Shown: positions 17,111 through 32,164 of the stretch, piece by piece | How the letters are laid out: each line of letters opens with the position of its first letter | How positions within the stretch are numbered: position 1 is the first letter of the stretch | NCBI GenBank assembly: GCA_028023455.1 | Contig: JAQFVV010000003.1 | Span: 394,001 to 458,000, forward strand | Direction of reading: 5' to 3' | DNA length: 64,000 nt | Origin: Epiperipatus broadwayi | Taxonomy: Eukaryota > Onychophora > Udeonychophora > Euonychophora > Peripatidae | Translations under genes and position numbers: made by a program | Notes under the pieces: model-generated | What the model saw: the letters and a program-made list of their open reading frames with translations, nothing else | Told to the model about the DNA's origin: nothing | Database searches by the model: none

Positions 17111-20100
17111 GGCAATTTTAAACTTACGCTTTTATAAAACACTCTAACCATGTAAAACAAGTTCTGAGTATCTCACACACTATTCAAACTTTCTTCACTT
17201 TAACCAACCACGTAAGTGGTATAACAGTCATGTTCACATAATACATTCTAGCCAGATGCCAAACAGAACATTAATATAATCATGTTAGTGAATAATTTTT
17301 ATTTTCATCAAGATATAATCACTATATATTATTAATAAATTATTATTTAAATGAAAAAAAAAGGAAAAAAAAAACTATCTTTAATTTTCAGTAAAAACAA
17401 AGTGATCATTCTAAAATGACTTAAAATCATTCAAAATTCTAACAACCATCTCATCATAACATTTCCTCCCAAGAGGAATTGAAAAGAAAAATACCAGGAA
17501 AATACTCTGTAAACTACCATGAAACATTTAAATAATTTAATGATGATATATTAAAAATTTTAAGTTGTTAATATTGATAAAGAATATATAACATTAAATA
17601 TGAAAAAATTAGAAATCTAATCTGACTAATTTTAATTACTTGATAAATATATTATCTGAATCAATTTTGTACTGATTTATTTATTTTAAGAAGTTTAAAA
17701 CTGACAATAATGCAGTCTGGCTGCAAGTTATGATTAACTCAATTCAATTTTTTTTAAAACAAAACAAGGCCTTCTGAAAATCACATGTTAATCCAAAAAT
17801 CAGATCTATGTACTTAAAAGTCATTCAATTTGAACCATTGGAATTTGGAACTAAAAAAACTGTTTACTTATTCATCAGAATGGAATGATTTTGAAGATTT
17901 TGTAGATACTTTAGAAGATCAAAAATGAACTAGCATCTTAACTGAATTTTTTCAATTGTAGGCAAATATGCAACCAAAATCCTGAATTTCTGTAAGTTAA
18001 ATTTCGCTTATGAAGTTAAAGAGATCATAATTGATTACAATGTTGTATAATCCATGCAGTATATTTACTACTCATCTGTAAACTGTTATTTTTGTTGTAA
18101 GTTAATAATTTATTATTGAATAAACATTGTTTAAATGCCTATATATGTATGCATGAGACATATATATTAGATCAGGTTTATTATTATAATTTGTTTAGAT
18201 TACATCAAGAAAAAGTATATTGTTTGTTTTACATTGATGTTTCAAGAGTTAAATGTAATAAATACAACAGGGAAATCCATTATAAATCCATTGTCTTTTA
18301 TAAACACTATTACTTACTGACAAGATATGAGGGTTGATAATAAGGATAACCTATGAAAATTTATTATCAATAATTATTTTTGGGAACATATTAATGTAAT
18401 CATACTAATTGGTGTGATGTATTAATAAAACATATATTTAGTAAGTACACTCACATTTTTGCAAACATAAATATAACCTATAGGATAAATCCTAAATCTA
18501 TAATACAAAGTTACTTGAAATGAGTAGGAAATAATCTAAAGATTATTTGTTTATATTTATTAATTAACTAACAGGATAAGTCTATTCATGATTATATTTT
18601 CCACAAGACAATATAAATTGTCATATTTATAATATGAATAATAAATAAACAATCATTCAAAAAAGAATATGGACATTCCAATCTAAAAATATAAAAATGA
18701 AAGACAGTAGATAGAAAAAAACTACACTAAAAATTAGTTTTGCTGTGACTGTGCAATTCAATCTGTGAACTACAATATGTCCACATATAGATCATGCTGG
18801 CTCAATTTTCTGATTACTTGTTAATTTACAATGTTGTCTTTTAATTTCCTCAGTAGAAAACTTTTTTTCTGAAACACTTTACAATGAATGTAATAAATAA
18901 CTTTAAGTGTATTGCAGATTCACGAATCTTGTAAAGATACACATAACACATCATTATTTGAATATAAATGTAATTATTTAGTTGCACACCACAATCTTTT
19001 ACCTATAGATACAACATTATATTTCTTTGTGCACTATAGATATAATTCATAAAAGAAACTGAAACTAAACTTAACAAAACTCCTATAAAACTCAGATTAA
19101 TTCAATCATAGAATAATTCACAAATGTAACACAAATTAACTGACGATTCCTTGATTCCCAGGAACCTTAATATTTTTAATAAAATTCTTAACTGATAAAA
19201 TTTTATAGAAAATATAAAGGTTTTTTTAATAATTGCATATTAACAATACATAAATTTTAATGCTGGTGCCAATATAAAAGCTATGAAACAACTATAATTT
19301 GTATTACGATACAAAAAATCAAAGTGATCATCATTCATTGGCTAATGATTATTGTGTAAAAGGATCAAGAATTAAAATATGGATAAATTACAAACTGTAT
19401 ATATTTTTTATAATCTAAACATCTTTGATTATATATCACTTTGTACATTTATGATAATGAATTTACTTCAGACAATTGGTTGGTCAGGTAAGATCTTTAA
19501 AATTTTTATTAACATGATAAAAAGCATTCTCCATTAGCATAGAAGTTTTGTTGATGTTATTCATTTAATCATACCAATGAAAATGATTACATAAATGTGA
19601 TTAAGAGACAACCATTTGGGATAGATAAATTTATTCTTTAAAAATATTGAAACAATACTGCTATTTTTTCTACAATATAAGTTTGTTGTTTTATAATAAA
19701 TTGTTTATTTTTAAAGAAAGATTTTTTGTGTGCTTTTTTAATCATGTAAATATAAAAAACTTTAATTTAATGAGTGTATACTGCAATGGTATGCTATTAC
19801 ATTATTTTAAAATTAAAATAAAATAAATAATCATAAATCAAATTGATTCATTAAAAATATAAAAGAAAATTCAAATAGTTATTTTAACACACACACACAC
19901 ATATATATATATATAATCGCACAGATGGAAAACTATTAAAAAAATATTATTTAAATAAAAATTATGTAAAAAAAAGATCTAAAAATAAAAATTAAAGACT
20001 TGTTTCCCCCTCTGAAGCAGATCGACCAATGCAAGCACTAAGCCATGCATGGGCCAGAAAGGAAAACATCAGGAACAATAAGAAAAAAAAAACATCATGT

Positions 20101-23060
20101 GTGATAAATTTGGAGAGTTAGTGATAAGAGAGGGCACAAATTATAAAAGATGGAAATATCAAATTATTACAGCCTTTTTACTCACTTAGAAAATAAAGTA
20201 ATTGTTGATTCATGAACTGCATTGCAGACCATGAAATATAAGGGTCTTGCAATAAATTAATTTCCTGTTATGCACTAGCTGAGGTGACCTCCCAAATTGA
20301 TGATTACTGAAAGGCAGCAAACAATAGGCTGGTCTTCTCAGAAATGATATAAATATTAAATGAACTTCAGTTGGAAGAGTGTGATGCATCATGGACGAAA
20401 CGGACATTAAATCTACCGTGGAAAGTATGAACTTTTGTTTATTTCAATTGAAATAGGAACTGTATAACTTTAAAATAATTAAGAACTTTTTCAAATATGT
20501 AAACATATAAAAAAATCTCTTATCTGATTGAGCGTAAATTTAAATTAGTCATACTCTCCCAATATGTTTGCTAGTCAATCATTTCCATTTTTCATTTTTC
20601 TGTTATAATTTATTTTTATGGTTTGTTGTTTTTGTTTAATAACCAAATTATCAAATTTCTTTTAAACTAATAATTTAAAGTGGGCATAAATAGCTGCATA
20701 GATTCATAAGATTGTTAGTTTAAGTGAGTTAATTTCAGACTATTTGCCTCATAATAGATTTGGTACTGGAGAATGGATGTATGGGTGTTTTATGTCAAAG
20801 TGATGTGAGGAAGTGCATTGGATTCTCATTCCTTTGTACTATGTTAGCATCAGGGCACTATACTCAATTGAATGCATGGCCAAAAGTGTAGCCATCATGT
20901 TGCCAATAAATGTAGACATATCTCTCCACTATTGATCTCCTTACATTCTGGGTGGTGATATATATTTTTCAAAATGATTACCTCACCAGACATATGCACA
21001 TTCCTGTACTGGATGAGAGTCATTCTTTTTTTCAATAATATCATGCTACAGGTGCATATTCCTGTCGGCATGGTTTCTGTATGCTGACATCCTCATATTG
21101 AATTGATCACATCGGTATACCAATAAGCTGCCATTAGTTTGGATGCAAACTTGTAGCCTGGAGTTAAAATAAAGAATTGAGTATATAAATGCTTAATTTA
21201 TGCAGTGTATTTGCTTTTATCAAATTATTAAATTGTATAAAATATCCATCTCGGTGATCTTATCAAGATATTAAAATTGAAAGTTAAAAATAATAATAAT
21301 AAAACCTAAAGCAATGTTAAATAATTTATTCCTCAAATTTATTTTATACATGTACATAAATAAATGTTTGGGTGATTATTACTAGCAGTGGCTTATTTTA
21401 TTATCTTTTTTCTTTATTAAAAATATGTTTAGAAATTTATATCATTAAATCTCAGCTATTCTTTGAACTTAGTGATTAGGGCATATTGGTCAAATAAAAA
21501 TAGAATCTTACAAAGAAGTATCTGCCTACTATATAAATTTTCCAGGTTCAAATGGCCTGGTGGCACCCTGTATGGCAGATAGAGTAAGAATCCAATTCTT
21601 TCTCCGACCATTATAATACACTCTCAAACATAAGTAATAAGGAAAGAAAAGTAAGTAAGTAAAGAATCCTTCTTATTCATAATAGATATATCTATGAAGC
21701 CAAAACCATTATCATTATTCATTGTACCTTAGTTGCTTGGACATAAATCTTTCCTAAATATATTTTGCTCCCTCTGAGCTCAGCCCAGATTGAGTATAAA
21801 ATATAAATGATATGAAATGTGAACATCATCATCCTCATTAATGTTAAGGTCTCCAGATAATAAAAATGTCACAATAATTAACCAAAATTTATTTCAATTT
21901 TAAAAGTAGTATTTACATGCAAAATATTTCACTCAATAACTTTTATAAATATGCAAGGTTATAAGTCAGTTCAAAAAAAGTCATTTTGTCACCACTATCT
22001 ATTCAGTTTAGTACTTAATTTTCCTATTTGTAAAAGGTAAATATTAACATTTAGAATGTGTTTTAGTTGTAAATTTATATTTGTAATAAATGATGTAAAT
22101 ATTAACAAAATTAGATATAAACTAAAGATTTAATTGTAAAAATAATAAGTTACAATTATGGCTGAAACTGACAAAATGATTTAAAAGAAAATAAAAAATA
22201 TCAAAGTGCTTTTATTTCTTACTCATATGGAGTTCTTCTTAGTATCTACTTAAGAAAAAAGTTTAGACTTTGTTTCAACTTGTTACTATTTTTAATTAAT
22301 TCTAACTGTAAATACAGTAGGACAAGGTTATTTTTAACACAATTTATATTATTTCTAGTATGATCTAACAGTACAAATAAATCTTTAGGACTTAAAATTT
22401 CTTGTCAAACAGTTCAAATGAATATTCCATTCTTCAGCATATTTCTTAAAAGATAACTTAAATTTAAAGTGAGTTTTTTCTTTAATGTCTTTTTTGTATT
22501 ACTTGATAGAATAGTCAATAGATGATTCAAAATGTTTTATCCTACTATTCTCCTGAGAGACTTCCATTCTCACTAGCTGAACACTTGTGAAATATAAATA
22601 CATTTATAAATATACTGTAATAACTTACAAAAATTTCTCTGTAGAATAACTAAGATGTATTATATACTTTCTTAATTTTCAAAAAAAAATCAATAAGGAA
22701 GAAATTATAGATTTATTGTATAAAATGAAAAAAATGACACTCTATTTTATAATAATATGCAATTAAAAATTTGGTAAGTAACTAATAAAGAATCCTAATT
22801 TTTTTAACTAACTAAAGTACAAACTTGTTTTAAAGTTGACATTATTAACAAAATAAAATTTATTTGCCCATTTTAAACAAATAGAATTTAAGAAATAAAA
22901 AAATATTTTTTTTACAATTCTTTATAAAAATAAATGTCTTAATTCTTTATATTGAAAAAATCAATTCTTCCTTCTTCCTCTTTTTTTTACAGTTAAAATA
23001 CAAATAAAAAATAATTTATTACCATTTTAGTCACTCTTATAAAATATTTTAAAAGTATAT
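17111..23060. other. long AT-rich non-coding region
   Basis: No coding sequence is supported. Contents are low-complexity AT DNA, a (CA)n(TA)n microsatellite at 19890-19914, and two more complex blocks at about 19990-20420 and 20760-21180. I could not assign these blocks; they may be old repeats or non-coding exons. The first 180 bases may be the 3' UTR of the LINE fragment just upstream. Confidence 0.5.
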
Positions 23061-23064
23061 TTAT

Positions 23065-23897
23065 ATTTAAATCTATTAGAATAAACCATGCACACATTGA
23101 TTACAAATTATAACTCGGAAAACAAAATATGATATAAGAACAATATCTAGAGCTAAATATCAACAAATTATTACTTCTCCGAACATTTTCGAAGGATTAC
23201 CCTTCATTATCAAGGACTACAAAATTTCTTATAATCTCCAACAATATACTGATATGCAAATATTCAAAATGAATTAGGTGAATATACAAATAAGACTCAA
23301 AGTGCCTCAACACTCCATTTCTTTGATAAAGTGCAAAAGGACTCCCCCTCACCTAATGCATACCCATCCGAAATGACAAAAAACACCCCTTAACTCCCCC
23401 TCTCAAATCATCCTGCTCCACACACAACATTCTAGGTTCACCCGGTCTGCACACATGACCCACAGCAACTGCATGCCACACAAAAATTGATGGGTGGGAT
23501 GAATCAGCCAAACACTGGGTGAACCTAGAGTGTTGTGTGGAGAGTGGGGTGATTTGAGAGGGGGAGTTAAGGGGGTGTTTTTTGTCATTTTGGATGGGCA
23601 TGCATTAGGTGAAATGGAGTCCTTTTGTGCTTTATCAAAAAAAATGGCATGCTGAGATGCTTTGAGCCTTATTTGCATATTCACCTAATTCATTTCAAAT
23701 ATTTGCATATCAGTATATTGTTGGAGATTATAAGAAATTTTGTAGTCCTTGATAATGAAGGGTAAGCCTTTGAAAACAGTTGGAGAAGTAATAATTTGTT
23801 GATATTTATCTCTAGATATTGTTCTTATATCATATTTTGTTGTCTGTGTTATAATTTGTAATTAATGTGTTTATGGTTTATTCTAACAGATTTAAAT
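23065..23897. repeat. long foldback (near-palindromic) repeat, 0.83 kb
   Basis: The left half is an imperfect reverse complement of the right half about a centre near 23481. The outer arms begin ATTTAAATCTATTAGAATAAACC and end with its near-complement. Inner arms include TTCTAGGTTCACCC and its partner at 23516-23530. The unpaired centre is about 68-85 bases. The inner third is distinctly GC-richer than the surroundings, with CCCCCTCTCAAATCA and its partner. Arm mismatches and small indels show that it is not freshly formed. The two overlapping minus-strand frames in it are mirror-image artefacts. It is probably a non-autonomous foldback/MITE-type element. No clear target duplication or superfamily signature was found. 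Confidence 0.8.
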
Positions 23898-26800
23898 TTT
23901 ACATTAGTATCTTTAACACAAATTTGTATTGTCTTATATTGTACCGGTCAACTGCCATTTGATCAATTATACACAGAAACCGACTTCAAACTCAGCCCGA
24001 CTCCAGAACTAAATCCAAAACCCGAACCCGCGCAGAAATGACCGATGTAATAACAAAATCCATGGTACATGGTATCGCCTAAACTAGCTCGGTAGAAAAC
24101 ATAAACAATATAACCCTGACTAATTTATATATAGATGTGTGATGTACTCTCAACGATCAATATAACATATATATTCTTGGGTTGTCGACACAGACAGTAA
24201 TCAAATGGTGGTAAGATGATTATTTTAATGAATAGAGAGACTCAAATAGATTATACAAATATTTAATAATTACTATTGCGATTAAATAATATTCACATAC
24301 AATACAGTTAACTTGTTATATACAATATCAATTAGTTTATTTCTAGTCTTTAATGGAAAATATTATTATTGACTAACAACATTTCATTGAGATTTCTGGG
24401 TTGACTTTATAACCATTGTATCCTATGCCCGGTGTAGACAATATCACAAATGATTTCTTCTCTAAATACAACACTAGCATAACTTGAAACAATTGATTGA
24501 TTTACGTGTTTAATTATATGCAAGATATACAAGAGTCAGAGTAAAATAAAACTTCAAATGTTTCTTCTTTATTAGACTAAATTATTCTTATTAAACTAAA
24601 GTAACTTCATTGGTTTTAAAACAAATCAAACCATCATGTATTACGGGGATGGGTAATAAGTTTATATTTTAAACTCTAGAAGTGATGGAACTGACTGCTA
24701 TTAAAGATGAATATAATAAGTCAAATGTAATAGTTTGCGGTGCATTAATGGAAAACTGGGCAGCTTGCACTTTAGCAAGTCTTTACACCCTCAGATGAAT
24801 CTAGGGAAGAATTACTTTCTCCCTTGTTTGAAGTCATGGACGAGGCACTGAATCAAGCCATGGGAAGCGAAAGTAGCACTAAACCAGTAACATTGTGTAA
24901 TGAATGATCAAAATAAGTTTATAAATATATATAAGACTTCATTTATTCCTCCATAACTTTTCCCATGTAATCGTCTGACAAAGTAATTTAAAACCAAATG
25001 GTAAGGCCAAAAGATCGTATGCTTAACTATTAATTAATTACACTCTGAATCTCATACTCCTCCTGATTGTTTGGAAGGTAGTAAATAACAATAATGGCTA
25101 CCTTTTAAATTATTTCCCCTTTCCCTCATCTAAGAAAATATGCAATCAAATAAATAAATCGATTCTAAATATTAACTACCCGGTGGCATAGAATAAAACA
25201 TCATTAATTAAAAACGTAATACATATATTGATATTCCCCAACTCGAAACACAAGGAATCAATTATCTATTCCATATGAAATTTATATTCAATACAATAAT
25301 CATTATCTAAGTGCAAACTGAAATATCTTTAATCGAGTTGAAAAACATCAATTGCCATTAATTTAAACCGAAATATAAATAATAATACATAAAATATTAA
25401 TTAGCAGTCGTCATAAAATATAAAGGCTTAACAGATTGCTATTTAAAGACTAGAGTAAAAGAAATATAAAAAGCGAGGGGGGTGAGAAATTTACTGACAG
25501 GCTTACTGTAGACATTTTAACAACAAAAAAAAAACAATATTTAACATATTTAGTACAAGATTAAAACATAACCATAATTAAATAAGGGACCGAAGTTAAA
25601 GAAAGTGAAAAGTTCATGTAAAGTAAATTTACCATTCTTTCTTTGTCCGGACTCTTTCCTTGCGATGAAGATGGTTCAGAACATAGGCGCGCATTTGATT
25701 CTTTATAAAGACATATTGGATTTCAAAATTGAAGATTGGAAAACTGGAACCACAGGCACATGATATTTCGGCAGGCTAGGGAGGTTTAATTGGCAGGACC
25801 AAGATCAGCTTTCTGGACTTAGCCCGTCATTATTGAGGTTTACATGGTAACTTCTTAATATGGCACTCTCTAATTTCACTCTCCCGCACTCTTTTTTTTG
25901 CAGAGTGGCCAAGAGAAGCACATGTAATGTAATATCCAAAATGGCCAAAGTTCCCACAATTCTCTCGACTACTTATTACTTCATTTTGGACTCCGCCTCC
26001 TTTAATTTTCTGGCCTCCAGCAATATTCACTTTCAACTACCCACTCTGTACATTGGAATGTTTTAAGATAATTTTCTCTATTATGTCACTTACATTTCAA
26101 CTTATACAAACATTTTGTAGATAACAAGATTCAACAAGTTATCTGAAACCCATTTCCAATTAGGAAATGGCTTTACAAATAATCTAACAATCGATTTAAT
26201 TAATAAGATAGTCAAACAATTTTACTCTGTTTGCAAAACAATTAATTAATACATTCCTTTTTGTACAATATAGTCAAATCAATGCTTAATGGAATGCAAC
26301 CTTCGATCGGTGTTTTTAAATGAATTTGTACAAGTATTTTTCTATGAAATTGTACATATTTAACTATTTAAAATAAAGAATTATTCGTGCAATGAAACTT
26401 TCTCTCTTTTGTTTTTCTTAAATAATTTTGTATTGATATACAAACCACGCCCACACAAACAATATATATCTTACTATTTACAATATTTATACAAAAAATT
26501 TTATTCAATTATTTATACGAAACATGAAACAACCAATTTAACTTTACGTGGCTTGAATGAACAAAGCCTCATTGTGCAGGAATAACAGTTAGTACTAAAT
26601 TTGCCATATCAAAATTTGGAAAATCATGAAACTAATATCGATTCTCCGATCTAACTGTTTCAATATATATATATTACATTTATATTTAGTCAAAATTTGT
26701 GTATCTTCATCTATATCTTTTAAAATACCATTTTTATCAGATAAAATAATTTAAATTTTTTAATATAAATAAAAGATATTACAGGCTATGTTGACTTATT

Positions 26801-29108
26801 TCATCAGCATTTGTATAAATTTTTTAATCTTTTAGGTGGCTATTTTTGATTGAAAAAATCAACTAATCTATAATACAAATGTATTTCCATTATAGCAAAC
26901 AGATCATGTAACCTAAAAACAGTTGCCACCCCTACAAAAAACAATTCAATATTTATTTAAACATAATCAAAACATTCAATCTGATATTAATGTTCAAATG
27001 TATTTTTTTATTGATATGATGTTTCAATACATTAAATTACTTTGTTTGATGGGTCTCAATTTTTGTTCAGGCTAATAATGATATGAACTATAACAAAAAT
27101 ACATGCACAGTCAATATTTGTTGAGTTTTCATCAAAGATAGTTGCCTAAATAATCATAAAAATTTTATATATGGTGCAAGATAAGTTAACATTATTCACT
27201 AAAATTACCTATTTATATGATGCTTAATTAATTATGTATATATTGTATACAGTCCTGTGTAGCCTCCCACTGTGAGGCATAATCAACATCCATCACCAAA
27301 AGGCACAACCAGACTTATAGTCTAGAATATCTTTTTAAGAGATATCATATTAAAGTTTTACTGGTGAGGATCTTAAACCATTAAACACCTACAAGTCACA
27401 TACCATTACTAATAGATACTTTAAAATGCCCCTAGTTTATGGTGAACAGAGATTCTTTAGAAGCATTATTTGGAAAGAGCAGAGAATAATAAATAAATGC
27501 AAGATTAATCAAATAAACAAGAAAAACATTTTTTAACAGTTTAATCATAATATATAAACATATATAACCATCATATGTTGGCATACATCATTTTATTGAC
27601 ATAAAAGAGCCCTTTAAATTTTAACAACACTCAAACAATATTATTTAATTCCATATCATTTCTGAAGCCTTTAATCTAGTAATTATATTGTTTATCTGAT
27701 TCTTTGAATATGTGTTATATATATGTCATGATATGCACATCTACACATTTCACTCTTAATTTTAAAAAATAAGCAATAATAAAATAGTCAAAATGAAATT
27801 TATGTTTTCACCATGTGGATTTAATCACAAAATTAGTCTTATATAATATGCATTTGATCCTATGCCACATTAAAAACATAACAAAATAGACCTGGAATAA
27901 AGTTTTAGTCATCAAGTAAGTAAACTACATATAAAATTATAACTCAAGCATGAGAAAATATGCTCCAGTGGAGAAATATCTCTGATCCCAGAACAAATCA
28001 ACATTATCTGTGAGTGATTACACAAAATAAACATCAAGTATGGGAATTATATATATATTATAGGGAAGCAAACAAACATATAAAATTCAAGTGTAGTGGA
28101 TAAAATATGTATAGTATCACTATGTAAATGCACACATATATATTGTAATCTTTAATATCAGATGTGTATATGATATTATTCAAAATGACAACATATCTTA
28201 AAGTTTGAAATATACAAGATCAGCTTACTAAATAAACTATATGCATATACACACATTGACATCACCACTCATACCTTTATTTTCATTAATTTATAACTAC
28301 ATTATCCAAATAATTTTTTAATAGCTTCAGAGAGATAATTTTGTAAAAAACTAATTCTTAACTATTTAAAACCAAGTCTTTTTTACATTTTTTTAAAACA
28401 AATTAATTCATTAGAAACAAGATTGATTTAACATTTACTTAAATAAAATCTTGGTTATTAAAACTATCTTTGTTATTTAAAAGTTTTGAAATATATTCAT
28501 AAAAATGAAATTGACTTTGATTTAATTTTTTTTAACAATAACTTAACTGCCTATAACTTTTTTCTCATTATGATTTAATGACACATATTTAGGGGCATAC
28601 CTCTTGCATGCCAAATTTATACTAAAGCCAAAGAAAATTTTATAAAATATAAATAAAATGCAAAAGTTAACATTAAAAAAAAGATATACAAAAGGAATTA
28701 ATTAAACTGCAAATTATTTAATATACATAAGTATTGCTGGGTTGTGATAACTAGTCTTTTTAAGTTTACTAAATTAATACTATTCATAATAAGTAGAATT
28801 ACCTTAAGTCTAAGAATAGATTATTTTTAATATGAAGGAAAGATTACATTTGCAAATATACATTTTTACTGTGGATAGATGTAGAAAAGCAATTTTGTAG
28901 TTCACCAGTGAAATATTCAGTAAATAATTTCAAATACTTAGTCACAATTGGGTTTTCATGTTTAAGATAATGTTTCATTAAACTTTATTAACTTACACTG
29001 TTAAGAAGAATGTCCATTGTAACTGCATGTAGATGGACGCCATAAAGTTGAAATTAGTTAAGCACATAGATTTTTGACATTCAGATAGCACATACTCAGA
29101 ATAAAGTT
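23898..29108. other. non-coding region with a few complex blocks
   Basis: No gene is supported. The 23940-24180 and 25620-26070 blocks have less biased composition than the rest. In the latter, a minus-strand reading (about 25.85-26.04 kb) gives a moderately complex 68-codon frame, and the plus strand another of equal length. I recognise neither. A perfect small hairpin (CCATTTCC-AATTA-GGAAATGG) is at about 26149-26169. Promoter or first-exon function for the 25.6-26.1 kb block is possible but unsupported. Confidence 0.4.
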
Positions 29109-29116
29109 CTTTAGTG

Positions 29117-29596
29117 CAGTGGACTTCAATCTTTTCACACCTGTGGACGGTAAAAATAAGGATAAGGTTTCGCATAAGTCTATAGATAAATTTTCTTAAA
29201 GATGTAAACTGCTTAGCTTTAGATGAGCATAATTGTTATAACTGATCAAAACAACAATGTTAAATATACAACATGAAATTATATATATATATGGAGTTTG
29301 TATAATAAAAAACTTTTTTTTTTAATTTTGACTTTTTTTAGAAAAGTAATAAAAAATTTAATTCTCTCCCCCCCCCATAAACATCTATGATAATTAAAAA
29401 AACAAATTAAGTTATGTATGATTGATTAGATTTTGTTTTCCTTCTGTTTTCTTTTTTTTTAATTGGGTAAAAATGAGATGAAAAAATAAATAAAAATTGT
29501 TTATATTAATTAAAAGTTTAAACTCTTATTATTTTGTTATTATAAACTTTCCTGCAGCCCGGTACCGGTCCGCGGCCCAAGGGTTGAAGACCACTG
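29117..29596. mobile_element. hAT-type non-autonomous transposon (MITE), 480 bp
   Basis: Terminal inverted repeats CAGTGGACTTCAATC and its partner GGGTTGAAGACCACTG match at 14 of 16 positions. The 8-base sequence CTTTAGTG lies directly outside both ends (29109-29116 and 29597-29604). An 8-bp duplication with CAGTGG termini is diagnostic of the hAT superfamily. A GC-rich subterminal block (GGTACCGGTCCGCGG) next to the right end is also common in this group. The interior is AT-rich with no transposase frame, so mobilisation would need a partner element. Confidence 0.9.
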
Positions 29597-29604
29597 CTTT
29601 AGTG

Positions 29605-31244
29605 GTTTCTAGAAGCGCATGTTGACTACTTTAACTGCTTCAAAAGGTTTTTTAAAATACATACATGTTGACAGCAATAAGTCAAGACAGCAGGTAAAGA
29701 CTAAAGGCCAAAGACAAAATTATTTTCTGAGTCTGCCTATTTATAGAATTACCAATTTTGCAAAACTTATTATGTATATAATTAAAACAGGCCAGTAATT
29801 ATTGTTAATTATCCATGTTTACAAAATTTCTTAGATAAAAAAACATGTTTACTTGTACAATAACTAGTTGTTATCTTAATCTCTAAAAAATGTTCAATTG
29901 AAATTTTAAACATTTACAAAACAAACCAAGAAATTCATCTTACTACTGTTGTAAACTGTTTGATATTAAAATTTTATTAATTCAACATTACTTAAAATAA
30001 TTTTCTTTTTATAACATAACTTTTAAACAAGTTTCTTTAGCTGAAATAAATTACATTTAATTTTTAAAAAATCCGAATCAAAATAAAAAAATTAAACGAA
30101 CTCTATTTTTTATTTTTGAGCACACACATCCTTACCTATGCACGTATGTGTCTATAATATATAGAAACCTAACTTTAATGATAAAATCTAAATTTAATTT
30201 ATGTAATCTGATTCCAATTCATGACTTTCAAGTTCTTTATTTGCTTAAATATAAAATGAGATAGGCAATCTATCTCAGTATATAGGTGTAAAATATGTGA
30301 CATACACTCAAATGTATATGAATGTTATAAAGAAAAAAAAGAATAAATATTAAACAAATAGCTACTTAGCAAAATTGGTTATAAGCACTCAATTAAGTAA
30401 AAATTAAAATATCCCAGAAACTAATTATTTTATTTACATTCTTTAAATATAAAAAACATGTGTGAGTTAAATGAAATAAATTGTTTAGTATAATTTTAAT
30501 ATAAAAATCAATTTAAAGTTATTTATCAGAATTTTTTTTTTTTTTTTTGTAGAAATGAAACAATGATGAGTTTTTTTTTCATTACTATAATGAGTATTAA
30601 TTGCTATTGCTTATTTTGTATTAAAAATGGATTTAAGAGATATATAGTAATTAAAATTATATCTGACCCTAATTGAAAGATTATTTTATTTTGTGAATGT
30701 ATAAAGAAAAAATACTATTGTATAGTTGCAACGAAAAATCTCGAAAAAAATGGGGAGGGGGGAGCATCTTTAAAAAAAAATACTATTGTATTTGAAAAAT
30801 ATATCATTTAAGTAATTAAAAAAAATAATAATCTTGGCTTTTTGACATACACTTGTCTTCATTATCAATGAACTACAAATATTGAGACATGGATTTTTAA
30901 TTTGAAACTAGCTGCCATTAAAACTTTTAAAATTTGTATTTAACAATTGAAAATCTTACGTTTGTGACATTGCTGTTTATGCTGGTGGTATTTGCATTTC
31001 AGCCGGGTCGCAGTTAAATAAATAAAGGACAAAATAAAATATTAACTTGAGTTTATTATACTCATAACATAAATATAGGAAATTAATTATAAATCTCTAA
31101 TTGAAACAGTCTCTATCATAAACATCTTTTGTAGTATATATTACTTCTGCATATACACTATTTGAAAATTTAAAAAAAATATTATTAGACTGTCATTTCA
31201 TAAGTTCTATATATCATTATTTTTACTCCAATATTTATTTTAAA
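29605..31244. other. AT-rich non-coding stretch
   Basis: No gene found. It contains homopolymer runs, including an interrupted T run around 30532-30549, and low-complexity AT sequence. Confidence 0.5.
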
Positions 31245-31640
31245 AAAAAAACTATTACCTTATAACCATATAAAAAGTGATTAATTCTCTTGTATTTATT
31301 GAAAGAATAATATAGTCGAACAGTTATTTCTAGAAGCACGACACTTATAAAATGACTTTATATAAGTGTTTAAACTAAGCACATATATATGTTTTGCTAA
31401 GATATGACATCATTACACATGTAGCTTGTACCCTCATATGTATGCATGAAAAATGTATATAATGCAAGAATTAACATACACCCCTGCCATCTAAAATCTG
31501 GGAATCAAATCTAGGTGGGATATTAAAATTTCTTTTTAGGTAAATTAAGGTTTGTACAAAAAACTTATAATTTTTTTTATATAGATGGCCAATAACAACA
31601 CAAGCTATCTATTAATGAATAATATTTCTGTAGGATAATT
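31245..31640 (+). repeat. direct repeat, copy 1
   Basis: Matches the sequence at 32165-32415, including AACCATATAAAAAGTGATTAAT, TGTATTTATTGAAA, ATGTAGCTTGTACCC and GCATGAAAAAT with similar spacing. It continues to match beyond the LINE insertion at 33945-34010 (GGCCAATAACAACACAAGCT against AGCCAATAACAATGCTAGCT). The two copies are clearly diverged. The nature of the repeat is unknown, with no coding content. Confidence 0.75.
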
Positions 31641-32164
31641 TTCACTACACTAGTCTCATGCAAGGTATAACTGATTTCTATTCACTTTTAAGACTTTGTG
31701 GAGAAATGTAATCATAAACATATGACCAAAGACATATGAAAAAGATCTATCATCCCCCAAGATGCACACTTCTTGCTGAACCAGCACTCATCAGTTGGTC
31801 CAGGCAACAATCTCTTGCACATATCTGGCTAATTATTAACTTGAAAATTTATAAAGATTATAAATCCATATGCAATAGATCCATGTCATGTAAATTGTAT
31901 ATAAATCTCCATTGTTTTTATTATATCTGAGCTTGAGTTTATTTATGTTGAACTAATCATATTATTTGTATTTATTATTTAGTTTGTGTGTTTACCTGAC
32001 CTGAGGGATAAAGAAAGAAATGGTTTGCACAGTCAAGTATTTGTAGCCAGAGGAAGGTATTTATGGGATTATGGTTTGAAGAGCTATGAACTCACTTAAG
32101 CTGCAGATTGTGATTGTTACAATATCATTATTAATACTCATTTACATATTTTATAACAATTAAA
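31641..32164. other. unique-looking spacer between direct repeats
   Basis: AT-rich with no recognisable feature. A 64-codon frame at 31736-31930 has no domain and is probably not coding. Confidence 0.45.

Noticed and set aside
23353-23684. Two overlapping minus-strand frames of 82 and 93 codons
   Set aside because: They lie across the centre of a large palindrome. The peptides are consequences of the mirrored sequence and have no domain.
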